The notes under the pieces were generated by a model that ran no database searches, had not been told where the DNA came from, and saw only the letters and a program-made list of their open reading frames with translations. Made by a program: the position numbers and the translations under genes. A stretch of 64,000 bases of DNA from Pseudomonas solani. GTDB lineage: Bacteria; Pseudomonadota; Gammaproteobacteria; Pseudomonadales; Pseudomonadaceae. This document shows positions 25,066 through 33,516 of the stretch, piece by piece. The stretch is taken from positions 5,080,501-5,144,500 of the forward strand of contig NZ_AP023081.1 in the NCBI RefSeq assembly GCF_026072635.1. The letters run 5' to 3'. Numbering within the stretch: the first letter of the stretch is position 1; every line of letters starts with the position of its first letter.

Positions 25066-26397
25066 ATGGAAGACAACACACCCACGGATGCGACCCGTTT
25101 CACTGTGCTCCTGGTTGACGATGAGGTCTTCATCCTCAACAGCCTGAAGAGGCTTCTGCGCAGCCAGCCTTACGATCTCCTCCTGGCGGAGAGCGGCGAG
25201 CAGGCTCTCGAACTGCTCGCCAGTCATCCCGTCGATCTGGTCGTGTCCGATGCCCGCATGCCATCGATGGACGGTGCGACGCTGCTGGCGGAAATCTATC
25301 GACGTCATCCGCAGACCATCCGCATCCTGCTCACGGGCTACACGGACATGCCGACGCTGATCAAGGCGATAAACGAGGGGCGCATATACCGTTACCTGAG
25401 CAAGCCCTGGGATGACGCGGAGCTCCTGTCCACCCTCGAGCAGTCGCTGGCCCACCTGCACTCCGAACGCGAGCGCCAGCGGCTCGAGAAGGTGACCCGG
25501 CAGCAGAAGGCCGCCCTCGAACAGCTCAATGCGACGCTGGAGAAACGCGTCGAGTCGCGTACCGCAGAGCTCCAGCAGACGGCCGACATGCTCGACCTGG
25601 CCTACGCGGAGCTCAAGCGCAGCTACGTGGTCAGCACCGAGGTCTTTTCCCTTCTGGTCAACCAGCGGCTTCCCCAGGGCAAGCAAACCAACCAGGCGCT
25701 CAACGAACTGGTCCGTGCCTGCTGCAATGCCGGCCTCGTGGAGTCCTCGCTGGAGCACGACCTGATCATGGCCGCTGCGCTCTACAACGTGGGCAAGCTC
25801 GGCTGGAGCGACAGCATGCTGGCGAGGCCGTCGGACCTGATGCACCACCATGAGCGCGATACCTTCAGGGCTTACCCGGAAACCAGCGAATCGCTGCTGA
25901 TGTCGCTCGAACCGATGCAGGATGCGGCAAGGCTGATCCGCCACCATCAAGAGCGCTGGGATGGCAGCGGCTTTCCAGACCACCTCAAGGGCAGCGCCAT
26001 CCCCCAGGGTTCGAGATTGCTCAAGCTCGCCGTGGACTTCGTGGAGTTGCAACGAGGCCTGGTGCTGGAGCGCAACATGAACCGGGACGAGGCCCTGATG
26101 TTCATTCGCAAGTACGCGGGGCGGCTGTACGACCCCGACATGATCGAGCCCTTCGTCCAGGTCTGCGCCTCATACCTGACGGACATCACGCTCGCCGATC
26201 CCCGCGTGCGCGGGCTGGGTACGCGCGACCTCGAAGGCGGCATGGTGCTGGCACGCAACCTCAACGCGGACAACGGCATGTTGCTGCTCAACGCGGGCAA
26301 GGCGCTGACCCCGGTGCTGGTAGAGAAACTGATCGCCTTCGAGGCGATGGAAGGTGCGCGCTACACCGTGTTCGTGCGCGTTGCGGAAACAGCCTGA
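25066..26397 (+). CDS. Response regulator with degenerate HD-GYP domain
   Basis: 443 residues: receiver with LLVDDE, Asp62 (VVSDARMPSMDG) and YLSKPWDD; a long coiled coil (about 125-180); then an HD-GYP-type domain. Where active members have HDIGK this one has YNVGKLG (Tyr240-Asn241), and the following ligand His appears replaced (RAYPETSES); HHQERWDGSGFPDHLKG and the later Asp remain. c-di-GMP hydrolysis is therefore doubtful. The C-terminus has an extra segment of about 80 residues. ATG at 25066 was chosen as nearest the receiver; 25048 is possible. Confidence 0.85.
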   Translation: MEDNTPTDATRFTVLLVDDEVFILNSLKRLLRSQPYDLLLAESGEQALELLASHPVDLVVSDARMPSMDGATLLAEIYRRHPQTIRILLTGYTDMPTLIKAINEGRIYRYLSKPWDDAELLSTLEQSLAHLHSERERQRLEKVTRQQKAALEQLNATLEKRVESRTAELQQTADMLDLAYAELKRSYVVSTEVFSLLVNQRLPQGKQTNQALNELVRACCNAGLVESSLEHDLIMAAALYNVGKLGWSDSMLARPSDLMHHHERDTFRAYPETSESLLMSLEPMQDAARLIRHHQERWDGSGFPDHLKGSAIPQGSRLLKLAVDFVELQRGLVLERNMNRDEALMFIRKYAGRLYDPDMIEPFVQVCASYLTDITLADPRVRGLGTRDLEGGMVLARNLNADNGMLLLNAGKALTPVLVEKLIAFEAMEGARYTVFVRVAETA

Positions 26398-26414
26398 TTT
26401 CACTGGAGGTACCC

Positions 26415-26942
26415 ATGGCACGTATCCAGTTGGTCGACGATGACCCGTTGATCCTCCGCACGCTCCAGCGAGCGATGCGGGATGCCGACTGGGAGCTGGA
26501 ACCGTTCGACGATCCGGTCCTGGCGTTGCACGCCCTGGCGGAAAAGCCCTATGAGGTGATCGTCTGCGACCACCATATGCCCGACATCGATGGCGTCACC
26601 TACCTGCAATTCGCCAAGCAATGCCAGCCCGCCAGCATCCGTATCCTCCTGAGCGGCATGGCCGATCACCAGGCACTGATGCAGGCGATCAACCAGGCTG
26701 AAATCTATCGGCTCATCCCCAAGCCCTGGGAAAACGCAGAGCTGCTCGCCACCGTCCGGGGGGCGTTGAACCTGTACCGGACGCGCGAGCATGACCGCAG
26801 GGAACTCGACCTCCTGCAGATCCACAAGCACCGGGGCGAAGCCGAGCGCATGCAGATCAAGGTGCTCAAGACCCGTCACGGTGAGCTGTACGAAGTGCAG
26901 CGAGATGAACAGGGTCGCATCGTGCTGGACGGGGAGGAGTGA
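26415..26942 (+). CDS. Receiver-domain response regulator with short helical tail
   Basis: 175 residues. Receiver domain (1-120) with QLVDDDP, Asp52 (VIVCDHHMPDIDG), the Ser/Thr position in LLSGMAD, and LIPKPWENAEL; then a helical tail rich in charged residues and a short beta-like end (HGELYEVQRDEQGRIVL). No DNA-binding output domain. CTGGAGGTACCC precedes the ATG, 17 bases after the HD-GYP gene, so both share an operon. It probably acts by protein contact within the same phosphorelay. Confidence 0.87.
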   Translation: MARIQLVDDDPLILRTLQRAMRDADWELEPFDDPVLALHALAEKPYEVIVCDHHMPDIDGVTYLQFAKQCQPASIRILLSGMADHQALMQAINQAEIYRLIPKPWENAELLATVRGALNLYRTREHDRRELDLLQIHKHRGEAERMQIKVLKTRHGELYEVQRDEQGRIVLDGEE

Positions 26943-27222
26943 GCCCCGGCGCTACGGTCCCCGTCCTCCCCATTCGCTCCTCCTTGAACCCCTGGAATCA
27001 CGCCCCGGGGCGTGGCCATGGATCATCGGTCCTGCCCGTGCCGGACGTCCTGCTGCCATCGCCTCGCACCGGGCCCCGGCCCGCTTTCGCCGTCTTGCCA
27101 ACAGCGTCACGAACCCGAGAACGTGCGTCCGGGAGAGTGCGGCGATCCATGCGCCGGATCAATTGCGGCGGGTTTCCAGTCGCTAGGATGCGCCCGAAAT
27201 CAACCACGGAAAGGAGTTCTTC

Positions 27223-27660
27223 ATGTCGGATCGGGTTTCCATTCACCTGGCGGGCGCTCCGGGTATCCAGGCTGCGGAGAAGCTGCTCGAGCTGGATGGT
27301 TACAGCAGTTTCAGGCAGGTGATGAGCGGGGAGTTGACCGTAGCCCTGGACGAGGAGTGTTACCTGGTGGCGCTTGGGGGTGACTACGTTGGCTTTGCGG
27401 TGGTCCGAGGCGCTTCTGCCGGCAATTCGGGTTTCTTCGAGATCTTCCGGCTGTTCGTTGCAGTGCCCGCTCGTGGCAAGGGGGTGGGCAGGCGCGCGGT
27501 GGCTCAGATCATCGACCTGCTGAAGAAGCGGGGCAAGGATGAGCTGGTTCTGGAGATCGAGAGCGATATCGCGGCTTCGTTCTGGGAGAACGTGCTGCAG
27601 GGCTACAAGATCCATGACCTGCATAACGGCAAGCGCATCGTCCACCTCTATCCCGCCTGA
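27223..27660 (+). CDS. GNAT family N-acetyltransferase
   Basis: 145 residues with a GNAT fold: the central FEIFRLFVAVPARGKGVGRRAVAQ contains the acetyl-CoA pyrophosphate-binding R/Q-x-x-G-x-G/A stretch, and WENVLQGYKIHDLHNGKRIVHLY the C-terminal strands. An ideal AAGGAG lies seven bases before the ATG. Single gene ended by a strong hairpin. Acceptor substrate unknown. Confidence 0.85.
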   Translation: MSDRVSIHLAGAPGIQAAEKLLELDGYSSFRQVMSGELTVALDEECYLVALGGDYVGFAVVRGASAGNSGFFEIFRLFVAVPARGKGVGRRAVAQIIDLLKKRGKDELVLEIESDIAASFWENVLQGYKIHDLHNGKRIVHLYPA

Positions 27661-27683
27661 ACCACGGGCTGGCGTTACACCCG

Positions 27684-27709
27684 AAGCCCCGGCTCGTGCC
27701 GGGGCTTTT
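27684..27709 (+). terminator. Terminator of the GNAT gene
   Basis: AAGCCCCGGC, loop TCGT, GCCGGGGCTTTTC: a 10-bp stem followed by T residues, 23 bases after the GNAT stop. It may also serve the converging gene from the right. Confidence 0.88.
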
Positions 27710-27764
27710 CATTGCCTGGCATTCCCTCACACCTTTTACGGCCCCGCCCCAGGCGCCTGGCGAC

Positions 27765-28598
27765 TCAACCGGTCGCGGGCAACGCCTCGGGCAGGTTCAG
27801 GCGCTGGCGCAGGGCGCGGAAATGGGCGAGCGAGTCATGGAAGAAGGCCTGTGGCAGTACGCCGTAGCGGCTCAGCGCAGCCTCTACCCGATCCAGTCCC
27901 GCCTGCTCGGCCAGTTCGTAGGCGCGCATGCCTTTTTCGATGCGCTCTCGGGTACTGGCGAAGTCGCTGAATTTCATGTCACGGCTGCTGGCGAAGTAGG
28001 CGAACTCGATGCGGGGGCGCAGCGCTACCTGGCGGATCAGTGGCCAGTCCAGTGTTGCTAGCGCATGCTCCACGGCGGGCCCGACTATGACTTCCTGCTC
28101 CCAGAGGAAGAACGCTTCGAACAGCTCCCGTCGCACCGGTTGCGGCAGCGGCTCGCCCAGCGCCTGGGCCTGGTGGCAGCGGTTGAGCGCGGCCAGCAGG
28201 CGTGGCTGCAGGTAGTGCCCGATGCCGGTGGCCTGGCCATGCAGCCGGCTGAGGTGATAGGCCGTATAGGCCTCGACGCAGACCCGCCGGTTGATTTCGC
28301 GGAAGGCGTCGGCGAAGGCGTGCAACTGGCGCAGCTTGTGGTGGCGGAGTGCGGGAGTGAAGAGGAACTGCGCGGAGAGCAGGGTGCCCACGCGCATGCC
28401 CAGGGCGAAGTAGCCGGCGCCCCAGAGCGCGCCGTGGGCGGCGATCAGCGGGAAGACGTTGCGCCCGCCGGAATCCTCGTAGAGGTGGTGGTAGACCGAG
28501 GCGCGCTGGCCGAGGTCGGTGAGGGTGCCGGCCAGTGCCGTTGCTTCCCGGTGAATCCGCTGGTAGTCACGGTCGAGGGTGCCGCTTTCGCTATCCAT
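27765..28598 (-). CDS. Conserved-looking hypothetical protein
   Basis: 277 residues; I do not recognise the family. The protein is mostly helical, with many His, Arg and aromatic residues (VYHHLYEDSGGRNVFPLIAAHGALW near the start, ALRHHKLRQLHAFADAFREIN). A weakly hydrophobic stretch (AHGALWGAGYFALGMRVGTLL) is not a clear membrane helix. ATG at 28598 chosen for MDSESGTLDRDY; a longer in-frame start at 28667 is less likely. Codon use is normal for the genome. It converges with the GNAT gene. Confidence 0.65.
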   Translation of the reverse strand: MDSESGTLDRDYQRIHREATALAGTLTDLGQRASVYHHLYEDSGGRNVFPLIAAHGALWGAGYFALGMRVGTLLSAQFLFTPALRHHKLRQLHAFADAFREINRRVCVEAYTAYHLSRLHGQATGIGHYLQPRLLAALNRCHQAQALGEPLPQPVRRELFEAFFLWEQEVIVGPAVEHALATLDWPLIRQVALRPRIEFAYFASSRDMKFSDFASTRERIEKGMRAYELAEQAGLDRVEAALSRYGVLPQAFFHDSLAHFRALRQRLNLPEALPATG

Positions 28599-29198
28599 AT
28601 GCAGGGCTCCTAGGCTAATCATCTGGATTGAATCTATGCAGGCTTGGGCCTGCCAGCCTCGCGGCAAATTGCCTCAGGTCGCGTCGCGCGCGGCTTCCGC
28701 CCTGGTTGCAGTGGGGGCGCCAGCCGCGCTGGCGTGGGTGTGTGACGGGGGTATCAGCAGGTCCAGCCGATACGTCCGCTGGTCGGCCGATCGTCGGATT
28801 TACGGCGAAAGGCCAGTATCCTCCGCGCCAGTCTGTTCCCCAGGCCCGCCCGCGTGCGGCGTCGGCGCGCTGCCGGGGAGCAAGATCCATGGAGCCGTAG
28901 TCGCAGGACATTGGATGTTGTCTTCACCCCTCAGCCCGGCCGGGTTTCCTCTGGCCCGCTCGTTCCGCCCCCTTGCCGATCACGCACTGCATAGGGCCCG
29001 CCATCAGGTACGCGGCCGTGCGCTGCATGGTATTTCGCCGACGCAATCACATTCGGCAGATTTTCCGGTGGATGCATGTGGGGAATCGTCCCCGCAGGGC
29101 GTCTCCAGTCTTATCGCTTCGCCCATCACCTCCGCCGATGCACCGCTGCCCACCGGGCGGCCGTCGCCGGCACCTTCCGCTCGTTCAAGGAGAACCCC
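28599..29198. other. Intergenic region, 600 bp, no credible gene
   Basis: Separates the hypothetical gene from the CsgG operon. Short open frames on both strands have no RBS, no recognisable domain and unlike codon use. GC varies strongly along it, with less GC-rich patches near 28620 and 29040. The promoter for the CsgG operon should lie in its right part, but I cannot identify it. Confidence 0.5.
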
Positions 29199-29882
29199 AT
29201 GAGCATCGTTTCGAGAACCGCTTTGCTGCCGATCCTGGCTACGGTGGCGTTGGCCGGCCTGTCGGGCTGCGCCACCGAAACCTCCACCGCCGTCGCCGTG
29301 CAGCAGGTCGAAAGCGTCAACCGTCCCTACAGTGGCGTGCGCGCGCCGATCGCGGTCGGCAAGTTCGATAACCGCTCCAGCTACATGCGCGGCATCTTCT
29401 CCGACGGCGTCGACCGCCTCGGCGGCCAGGCCAAGACCATCCTCATCACTCACCTGCAGCAGACCAACCGCTTCAACGTGCTGGACCGCGACAACATGAG
29501 CGAGATCCAGCAGGAAGCCGCGATCAAGGGCCAGGCCCAGCGCCTCAAGGGTGCCGATTTCGTGGTCACCGGCGACGTCACCGAGTTCGGCCGCAAGGAA
29601 GTGGGCGACCACCAGCTGTTCGGCATCCTCGGTCGCGGCAAGACCCAGATCGCCTACGCCAAGGTGGCCCTGAACATCGTCAACATCTCCACCTCCGAGG
29701 TCGTCTATTCGACCCAGGGCGCCGGCGAGTACGCGCTGTCCAACCGCGAAGTGATCGGCTTCGGCGGCACCGCCAGCTACGACTCCACCCTCAACGGCAA
29801 GGTGCTCGACCTGGCCATGCGCGAGGCGGTGAACAAGCTGGTGAATGCGGTGGAGAGCGGCGCCTGGAAGCCGCAGAACTGA
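29199..29882 (+). CDS. CsgG/HfaB family lipoprotein
   Basis: 227 residues with a lipoprotein signal (lipobox LSGC, Cys near residue 24). The CsgG-type body includes APIAVGKFDNRSS, LITHLQQTNRFNVLDRDNMSEI, EAAIKGQAQRLKGADFVVTGDVTEFG and LNGKVLDLAMREAVNKLV, typical of the CsgG fold, but the protein is shorter than curli CsgG and has no curli genes beside it. AAGGAG precedes the ATG. First of three consecutive lipoprotein genes, probably forming one outer-membrane complex. Confidence 0.87.
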   Translation: MSIVSRTALLPILATVALAGLSGCATETSTAVAVQQVESVNRPYSGVRAPIAVGKFDNRSSYMRGIFSDGVDRLGGQAKTILITHLQQTNRFNVLDRDNMSEIQQEAAIKGQAQRLKGADFVVTGDVTEFGRKEVGDHQLFGILGRGKTQIAYAKVALNIVNISTSEVVYSTQGAGEYALSNREVIGFGGTASYDSTLNGKVLDLAMREAVNKLVNAVESGAWKPQN

Positions 29883-29899
29883 AACAGGGACGTCAGGAC

Positions 29900-30259
29900 A
29901 TGAACATGAGCAGGACAATCGCATGCGCGGCCGCGCTGTTGGGCAGCCTGGCACTGGCCGGCTGCAGCGGCCCCAAGACGCTGTACCAGTGGGAGGGTTA
30001 CCAGACCCAGGTCAACCAGTACTTCAAGGGCGAATCCAAGGAGGCGCAATTGGAGGCGCTGGAAGCCGACCTGCAGAAGATCCGGGCCAAGAACGGCGCG
30101 GTACCGCCGGGCTATCACGCCCAGCTCGGCCTGCTGTACTCCAGCCTGGGCAAGGATGACGAGATGATGCGTTCCTTCGAGACCGAGAAGGCGCTGTTCC
30201 CCGAATCCGCTTCGTACATGGACTTCCTCATGAAGAACGCCAAGGGAGGCGCCCAATGA
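29900..30259 (+). CDS. DUF4810 family lipoprotein
   Basis: 119 residues; lipobox LAGC at about 22, then GPKTLYQWEGYQTQVNQYFKG, the conserved start I associate with DUF4810, and a helical TPR-like tail (YHAQLGLLYSSLGKDDEMMRSFETEKALFPES). It lies between the CsgG-like and DUF799 genes and overlaps the latter by four bases. The tail suggests a small scaffold that joins its two neighbours. Confidence 0.87.
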   Translation: MNMSRTIACAAALLGSLALAGCSGPKTLYQWEGYQTQVNQYFKGESKEAQLEALEADLQKIRAKNGAVPPGYHAQLGLLYSSLGKDDEMMRSFETEKALFPESASYMDFLMKNAKGGAQ

Positions 30260-30918
30260 CCCGTCTACTCTCCCGCCTGCTGGCCTGCGCCGCGCTGGCG
30301 GCCCTGGTCAGCGGCTGCGCGCCGACCCGTAGCGTCGATTACTCGGCCTACAAGGAAGCGCGCCCGCGTTCCATCCTGGTGCTGCCGCCGCTGAACGAGT
30401 CGCCCGACGTGAAGGCCACCTACAGCATGCTGTCCCAGGTGACCTACCCGCTGGCTGAAGCCGGCTACTACGTGGTGCCGGTGGCGCTGGTGGACGAGAC
30501 CTTCCGCCAGAACGGCCTGACCAGCCCCGGTGACATCCACCAGTTGCCGACGGCCAAGCTGCGCGAGGTCTATGGCGCCGATGCTGCGCTCTATGTCACG
30601 GTGAGCGAGTACGGCACCCAGTACATGCTGATCAGCAGTGCATCCATCGTTACTGCCAGCGCCAAGCTGGTCGACCTGAAAAGCGGCACCACCCTGTGGA
30701 CCGGCTCGGCGAGTGCCTCCAGCGAGGAAGACAACAACAATAACGGTGGCGGCCTGGTGGGCATGCTGGTGACGGCTGCGGTGAAGCAGATCATCAACAG
30801 CTCCATGGAGGACGCGTCCTATCCCATCGCCGGGATCACCAGCGCGCGCCTGCTCTCCACCGGTTACAACGGTGGCCTGCTCTACGGTCCGCGCTCGCCG
30901 AAGTACGGCACCGACTGA
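30256..30918 (+). CDS. DUF799 (GNA1162-type) lipoprotein
   Basis: 220 residues with lipobox VSGC. Matches the GNA1162/DUF799 family: RSILVLPPLNESPDVKATYSMLSQVTYPLAEAGYYVVPVALVDETFRQNG and VYGADAALYVTVSEYGT. The fold of that family is TolB-N/CsgG-like. A Gly/Asn stretch (EEDNNNNGGG) precedes an amphipathic segment. Third gene of the triad; translation is coupled to the DUF4810 gene. Known set in Neisseria and Pseudomonas; function unsettled. Confidence 0.87.
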   Translation: MTRLLSRLLACAALAALVSGCAPTRSVDYSAYKEARPRSILVLPPLNESPDVKATYSMLSQVTYPLAEAGYYVVPVALVDETFRQNGLTSPGDIHQLPTAKLREVYGADAALYVTVSEYGTQYMLISSASIVTASAKLVDLKSGTTLWTGSASASSEEDNNNNGGGLVGMLVTAAVKQIINSSMEDASYPIAGITSARLLSTGYNGGLLYGPRSPKYGTD

Positions 30919-30976
30919 TCGGATCGCCGGCGCACCGCAAGGGTGCGCCGGCCCGCTTGGCTACCGGGTGGCAACG

Positions 30977-32593
30977 TCAGTGCATCTCGATCCTGTTACG
31001 TCCTTCCGCCTTGGCCCGATAGAGGGCCAGGTCGCTGCGTGAAAGCGCCGCTTCGGCGTTGGCGTCGCCGGCATCGAGGGTGGTGATGCCGATGCTGACG
31101 GTCAGGGGGATCACTTCGCCCTGGTGCCGCAGCGGGGTTTCCAGCATCTGCTGCTGCAGGCGCTGGGCGAAGACCAGGGCGCTGGCGTGGTCGGCGTCAT
31201 TGAGCAGCACGGCGAACTCTTCCCCACCCATGCGGCCGGCCAGGTCGACACGGCGCATCTGCCCGGCGAGGAGGGCGGCGAAGTGGCGCAGGGCGTCATC
31301 GCCGACGCCATGGCCCCAGCGGTCGTTGATCACCTTGAAATGGTCCAGGTCGCACATCAGCAGCACCGCGCCACGCCCCGGCGCGCGTTGCAGCCGGGCC
31401 AGTTCTTCTTCGAGGCGCGCCATGAAATGGCGGCGGTTGGGCAACTGGGTGAGAAAGTCGGTGGTGGCCAGGGCCTGCAGTTCGACCTCGATGCGCTTCT
31501 GTTCGGTGATGTCGGTGATGAAGCCGTGCCAGAGCACGCTGCCGTCAGCCAGGCGCTTGGGGTGGGCATTGCCCTGGCGCCAGCCGGTGGGGCGGCCGGG
31601 GATCAGTACGCGGTATTCCATCTGCCAGGGAGTGAGGGCCAGGGCGGAGGTTTCCAATGAGTTCTGGTAGGCGGGCAGGTCGTCTGGGTGGACCAGTGCC
31701 AGGATGCGTTCTCGCCCGTTGGGCAGTTTCAGCTGTTCGGGGGACAGCCCGTAGACGTCCAGGCTGCCGGCGCTGATGTAGCGGTAGCTGCCGCTGCCGT
31801 CAGGGCGCCCCATGTACTGGAAGACCATGCCGGGGATCTCGTTGGTCAGTTCCGTCAGCAGTTCGAGGTTCTGCTCCAGGCGCTCGCCCATGCGCTTCAT
31901 TTCGGTGATGTCGGTGGTGGTGCCGATCATTCGTAGCGGGCGGCCCTGGTCATCGCGCTCGACCACACGGCCGCGGCTGCTTACCCAGATGAAGTGGCCG
32001 TCCTTGTGGCGCAGGCGATGCTCCACCTTGTACTGATCGCTGCGCGATTCGAAGTGGTCGAGCATGGTGCGCCGGACGTATTCGAGGTCGTCGGCGTGTA
32101 CGCGGACGTAGGCGTCCTCGATGCGGGTGCCGATTTCATCGTCGGCATAGCCCAGCAGCGATTTCCAGCCGGGCGAGTAGTGGATCAGCCCGTTGACCAC
32201 GTCGCGGTCCCAGATGCCGGTGCCGCTGCCGGCCACGGCCAGGGCCAGGCGCTGTTCCTTTTCCCGTAGCACCCGCAGCCACTCCCGCATGCCCAGCACT
32301 TCGCGGCGGCGGGTGAACAATTCGCTCGCCAGGCTGGCGAATTCGGCCAGCGCCTGCTGGTCCACCTCGCGGGGCTGGTCATCGAACAGCAGCAGCTCGC
32401 CGCCGCCATCGGCGATGGGGCAGCGGGCGATCGGTTGGGGAGTGCCGGAAACCAGCGTGCGAGCGGCTCGCTGCTGGTCGATGCCATCGCAGGCGAGCGG
32501 GCCGTCGGGCTCGATCAGCACGGCAGCGCTGACGCCGAAGTGCAGGCGCACGAGGTGCAGCAGGGAGGAGAATCGGTTGGCCGTGGTGCTCAC
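30977..32593 (-). CDS. PAS-PAS diguanylate cyclase
   Basis: 538 residues: an N-terminal GAF-like region (1-95), a PAS fold with PAC segment (about 115-240; IHYSPGWKSLLGY, RHKDGHFIWVSSRGRVV), a second PAS/PAC (about 245-370; YRYISAGSLDVYGLSPEQL), and a GGDEF domain whose active site reads GRMGGEEFAVLL. The RxxD inhibitory site is present five residues before (RRVDLAGRM). So an active, feedback-inhibited c-di-GMP synthase is expected. No membrane segment. Start is GTG at 32593 with CGAGG eight bases upstream. Confidence 0.92.
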   Translation of the reverse strand: MSTTANRFSSLLHLVRLHFGVSAAVLIEPDGPLACDGIDQQRAARTLVSGTPQPIARCPIADGGGELLLFDDQPREVDQQALAEFASLASELFTRRREVLGMREWLRVLREKEQRLALAVAGSGTGIWDRDVVNGLIHYSPGWKSLLGYADDEIGTRIEDAYVRVHADDLEYVRRTMLDHFESRSDQYKVEHRLRHKDGHFIWVSSRGRVVERDDQGRPLRMIGTTTDITEMKRMGERLEQNLELLTELTNEIPGMVFQYMGRPDGSGSYRYISAGSLDVYGLSPEQLKLPNGRERILALVHPDDLPAYQNSLETSALALTPWQMEYRVLIPGRPTGWRQGNAHPKRLADGSVLWHGFITDITEQKRIEVELQALATTDFLTQLPNRRHFMARLEEELARLQRAPGRGAVLLMCDLDHFKVINDRWGHGVGDDALRHFAALLAGQMRRVDLAGRMGGEEFAVLLNDADHASALVFAQRLQQQMLETPLRHQGEVIPLTVSIGITTLDAGDANAEAALSRSDLALYRAKAEGRNRIEMH

Positions 32594-32950
32594 ATCAATA
32601 CCTCGAGAAACGGCTGGCTACGCTGGACGACGTGGAGGCTCATGGTCCCGTCCCTGGTCCGTTGGAGGCAGTCTCGTCTCTGCCGCACGACAACCTGTCA
32701 TCGGCTTTGCAATGAATGTAACAGGATGTGACGCCAATCAAGTGGTTCCCTCGCCTCTGGATGCTAGCTTAGTGCTATTAACTTGCCATGGAAGGGTTGG
32801 CCCGTGCACCGGGCGGCGTGCGTTTTTCACGCCTTTCCGGTGCCGTGCTGGGTTTTCCATGGTGACCCCGGGTGGGCCCGCAGGTGTTCGTGGAGCTGCC
32901 TGCCGCCGCCTGGGGGCGACAGGGCACTGCAACCAACCGGAAGGGACACC
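32594..32950. other. Intergenic region, 357 bp
   Basis: Divergent promoter space between the diguanylate cyclase and the DUF3592 gene. AT-richer patches occur at 32700-32740 and 32763-32783 (CTTAGTGCTATTAACTTG), the latter a plausible -10 area for the plus strand. No coding sequence is convincing. Confidence 0.45.
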
Positions 32951-33469
32951 ATGATCAGCTTCAAGACCTCGCCTGAAACCCATCGCACCCTGAGCAAGGT
33001 GTCGATGATCCTGCTCAGCCTCGCCGCCGTGATCGGCGCCGGCTTTCTCATCGTCACTGCGATCCTCAACTACTTCAATGCCAACGCCATCCTCAAGGAC
33101 CACTCCGAGGTGCTGGCGCCGGTGAGCCTGGACAGTGTGACCGAAGAACACCATCGCCGCGGCCGTACCAGCGAGACCTACCACTTCCATTACAGCTTCG
33201 AGGTGGCCGGCAAACCCTACGACGGCACCTTCGAGACCTCTGCGTCCAATGCCGAGCCCTACTTGCATGAGGGCGCCTCGGTGAAGGTGGGCTACGCCAA
33301 TGCCGAGCCGTCGCACTTCGGCCGCCTCGACGTGCTGCAGAGCCAGGCCGATTTCGGCTCCAGCATCACCCGCGCGCTGACCGCCGTCCCCCTGGCCGCG
33401 CTGCTGGCCTTCATCCTCCACCTGATGCTGACGCGCCGGCTGTTCGTCCCCAGGGAAACATCGGCCTGA
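32951..33469 (+). CDS. DUF3592-like membrane protein
   Basis: 172 residues. One membrane helix near the N-terminus (about 19-42, ILLSLAAVIGAGFLIVTAILNYF), an extracytoplasmic beta-rich domain with TYHFHYSFEVAGKPYDGTFETSA and VKVGYANAEPSHFG, and a second helix near the C-terminus (LTAVPLAALLAFILHLML). This two-helix sandwich around a small beta domain fits DUF3592. ATG follows AAGGGACACC. Function unknown. Confidence 0.75.
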   Translation: MISFKTSPETHRTLSKVSMILLSLAAVIGAGFLIVTAILNYFNANAILKDHSEVLAPVSLDSVTEEHHRRGRTSETYHFHYSFEVAGKPYDGTFETSASNAEPYLHEGASVKVGYANAEPSHFGRLDVLQSQADFGSSITRALTAVPLAALLAFILHLMLTRRLFVPRETSA

Positions 33470-33473
33470 TACG

Positions 33474-33503
33474 AAGAACCCCGCAAGCGCGGGGTTCTTT
33501 TTT
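33474..33503. terminator. Bidirectional terminator between DUF3592 gene and epsC
   Basis: AAGAACCCCGC, loop AAGC, GCGGGGTTCTT then TTTT. It lies five bases after the DUF3592 stop and 14 before the epsC stop; the A/T flanks allow use in both directions. Confidence 0.92.
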
Positions 33504-33516
33504 GTGCGTGCGGGGC

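Noticed and set aside
28615..28911. Short minus-strand frame in the 600-bp gap
   Set aside because: No RBS, Arg/Ala-rich random-looking translation, no domain.
30926..30952. Perfect inverted repeat GCCGGCGCACC/GGTGCGCCGGC after the DUF799 gene
   Set aside because: It could be a terminator, but no T tract follows on either strand, so it is not listed as one.
30977..32593. Possible membrane anchoring of the PAS-GGDEF cyclase
   Set aside because: No hydrophobic segment long enough for a membrane helix is present.
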